Source: an uncultured Roseicyclus sp.
GTDB lineage: Bacteria > Pseudomonadota > Alphaproteobacteria > Rhodobacterales > Rhodobacteraceae
Direction of reading: 5' to 3'
Assembly: GCA_947491935.1 (NCBI GenBank)
Contig: CANLLF010000003.1
Coordinates: 372,001-436,000, forward strand
Length of the DNA stretch: 64,000 nucleotides
Shown: positions 62,424 to 64,000 of the stretch, in pieces
Numbering within the stretch: position 1 is the first letter of the stretch
Layout of the letters: every line of letters begins with the position of its first letter
Made by a program: the position numbers and the translations under genes
The notes under the pieces: generated by a model
Told to the model about the DNA's origin: nothing
Seen by the model: only the letters and a program-made list of their open reading frames with translations
Databases searched by the model: none

Positions 62424-62886
62424 TCCCGCCGCAGACGGCCCGGTGATCCTGATCGACGGCGATGCCTGTCCGGTCAAGGAAGAGATCTATACGGCCGCCT
62501 ATCGCCACAAGATCCCGGTGCGGCTGGTGGCGGCCAGCTACCTGCGCCACCCGGATCATCCGCTGATCACGATGGAGATGGCGGGCGACGCGTTCGACGC
62601 CGCCGACGACGTGATCGCCGCGGCGGCGCGGCCCGGCGCACTGGTGATCACCGCCGATATCCTGCTGGCCGAACGGTGCTTGGAGCACGGTGCCGCGGTT
62701 CTGAACCACAAGGGGCAGCCCTTCACCGCGAATTCCATCGGCAGCCAGGTGGCGACCCGCGCCATCATGGCCGATCTGCGCGCGGGCCTGGACGGGCAGG
62801 GGATCGGCGGGCAGAAACCGTTCTTCAAGGCCGACCGCTCCGCCTTCTCCAACGCGCTAGAGACTGCATTGAGGCGCTTGAAATAA
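62416..62886 (+). CDS. UPF0178/YaiI family protein
   Basis: The 156-residue cytoplasmic protein has DGDACPVKEEIYTAAYRHKIPVRLVA at the front, ADDVIAAAARPGALVITADILLAE in the centre and KGQPFTANSIGSQVATRAIM later. The D-x-D and D-x-x-L-A-E pattern is shared with PIN-like nucleases. It starts with TTG, overlapping the gene before it by 8 bases, after GGAGGGG. Biochemical role unknown. Confidence 0.88.
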   Translation: MTDPAADGPVILIDGDACPVKEEIYTAAYRHKIPVRLVAASYLRHPDHPLITMEMAGDAFDAADDVIAAAARPGALVITADILLAERCLEHGAAVLNHKGQPFTANSIGSQVATRAIMADLRAGLDGQGIGGQKPFFKADRSAFSNALETALRRLK

Positions 62887-62931
62887 GCGGCGAAGGGGCG
62901 TAGAGCCGCGCTCTTATCCAAAGGTGCATCC

Positions 62932-64000
62932 ATGTCCTTCACCCTCGCCATCGTTGGCCGCCCCAATGTCGGCAAATCGACGCTGTTCAACCGATTGGTC
63001 GGTCGCAAGATCGCGCTGGTCGACAATCAGCCCGGCGTGACCCGTGACCTGCGCGAAGGGGCTGCGCGGTTGGGCGATCTGCGCTTCACCGTGGTGGACA
63101 CGGCGGGCCTTGAGGATGCCACGGATGACAGCCTGCAGGGCCGTATGCGTCGCCTGACCGAACGCGCGGTCGACATGGCCGATGCGGCGCTTTTCATCAT
63201 CGATGCGCGCGCCGGTGTGACGGCCAATGACGAATACTTCGCCGAGATTCTGCGCCGGTCGGGCCGCCCCGTCCTGCTGGCCGCCAACAAGGCCGAGGGC
63301 AATGCGGGGCAGGCGGGTATGATCGACGCCTACGGGTTGGGCCTTGGGGAGCCGATTGGTTTAAGCGCTGAACATGGTGAGGGGATGTCCGACCTTCTAG
63401 TGGCGCTGCAACCGCTGGTCGATGCCAAGGGCCCGGACGAAGAGGCCGAGGCGGATGTGGATATCGAAGATGAAGAACGCCTCATAACCCGCGCAAAACC
63501 TTTGCAGATTGCCGTGGTGGGGCGACCGAATGCGGGCAAATCCACGCTGATCAACCAGATCATCGGCGATGATCGCCTGCTGACCGGCCCGGAGGCCGGG
63601 ATCACGCGGGATGCCATCGGCCTGTCGTTCGATTGGCACGGCACGCCCGTGCGCATGTTCGACACGGCGGGGATGCGCAAACGCGCCAAGGTGCAGGAGA
63701 AGCTGGAGAAACTCAGCGTCTCCGACGGCTTGCGCGCGGTGAAATTCGCGGAAGTGGTGGTCGTTCTGCTCGACGCCGCGATTCCGTTCGAAACCCAGGA
63801 CCTGCGCATTGCCGATCTGGCCGAGCGCGAGGGGCGCGCGGCTGTCGTGGCGGTCAACAAGTGGGATCTAGAGCCGGAAAAGCAGCAAAAGCTGAAGGAT
63901 CTGCGGCAGGGCTTCGAGAAATTGCTGCCGCAGCTTCGCGGCGCGCCTCTGATCACGGTGTCGGCCAAGACCGGCAAGGGGCTCGACAAGCTGCATGATG
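62932..64000 (+). CDS. der: Ribosome-associated GTPase Der, cut by the window end
   Basis: Der has two GTPase domains in tandem and works in 50S ribosome assembly. Domain 1 shows [16 protein letters not shown] and NKAEG (NKxD-like). Domain 2 shows [30 protein letters not shown] and NKWDL. A Glu/Asp-rich linker ([18 protein letters not shown]) joins them. The first 356 codons are here; the KH-like end lies past the edge. Confidence 0.95.
   Translation, partial: MSFTLAIVGRPNVGKSTLFNRLVGRKIALVDNQPGVTRDLREGAARLGDLRFTVVDTAGLEDATDDSLQGRMRRLTERAVDMADAALFIIDARAGVTANDEYFAEILRRSGRPVLLAANKAEGNAGQAGMIDAYGLGLGEPIGLSAEHGEGMSDLLVALQPLVDAKGPDEEAEADVDIEDEERLITRAKPLQIAVVGRPNAGKSTLINQIIGDDRLLTGPEAGITRDAIGLSFDWHGTPVRMFDTAGMRKRAKVQEKLEKLSVSDGLRAVKFAEVVVVLLDAAIPFETQDLRIADLAEREGRAAVVAVNKWDLEPEKQQKLKDLRQGFEKLLPQLRGAPLITVSAKTGKGLDKLHD

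Overview
The window is 64 kb of GC-rich bacterial chromosome. Its gene content fits an alphaproteobacterium of the Rhodobacteraceae/Roseobacter type: a lpxD-acp-KAS block, CcmF/CcmH of system I cytochrome c maturation, an invasion-associated-locus-B protein, a membrane urate oxidase of the PuuD type, a BigR/SqrR-type sulfur regulator, a TRAP transporter and several solute-binding-protein ABC operons. The taxonomic call is inference from gene types and composition; no 16S gene is present.

Layout. (1) 1-4346, minus strand: an operon of an AMP-forming acyl-CoA synthetase, a fused E1 alpha/beta 2-oxoacid (or acetoin) dehydrogenase and its E2. The synthetase and the E2 each carry one in-frame stop inside otherwise normal reading frames. 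(2) 4347-9513: divergent promoter region with two Crp/Fnr-type palindromes, then a BmpA/PnrA-type nucleoside-like ABC uptake operon. (3) 9528-14403: another Crp/Fnr-type site, a flavodoxin-like gene and a DevABC/MacB-like exporter. (4) 14404-23509: a decaying stretch with a Fis-type regulator remnant, a P-type ATPase pseudogene, a carbonic-anhydrase-like pseudogene, a tRNA-like fragment, an intact tRNA-Arg(CCG) and a lone hypothetical gene. Inside it lie an intact dusA and a persulfide-response locus (SulP permease, rhodanese-like protein without its cysteine, ArsR regulator with the BigR cysteine pair, persulfide-dioxygenase-like MBL enzyme).

(5) 23510-32776: one long plus-strand catabolic operon with a sugar/polyol-type ABC importer, tandem SnoaL-like protein, bicupin, RraA-like lyase, Ldh2-type dehydrogenase and PfkB kinase. 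No known pathway has this exact set as far as I can tell. (6) 32773-45445: msrB-msrA, a YcbK-like peptidase beside a YcbB-like L,D-transpeptidase, lpxD-acp-KAS, IalB, a HerA-like ATPase, ccmF-ccmH and an enoyl-CoA hydratase. (7) 45446-47469: a membrane GGDEF-EAL protein.

(8) 47549-55627, minus strand: a branched-chain-amino-acid-type (Liv) ABC operon, livK-livG-x-livF-(six small genes)-livH-livM. Five of the small genes encode short secreted proteins sharing a C-x5-C-x(4-5)-C...C(near C-terminus) pattern, and a further secreted protein sits between livG and livF. Most junctions overlap by 4 nt. This is the best candidate here for an undescribed system. (9) 55743-59045: TRAP transporter dctPQM, minus strand. 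(10) 59371-64000: puuD, a HpcH/HpaI aldolase, a mutarotase-like protein, a YaiI/UPF0178 protein and the start of der.

A recurring motif is a strong hairpin directly after a solute-binding-protein gene (ABC SBP at 23510, livK, dctP), as expected if the binding protein is made in excess over the membrane parts.
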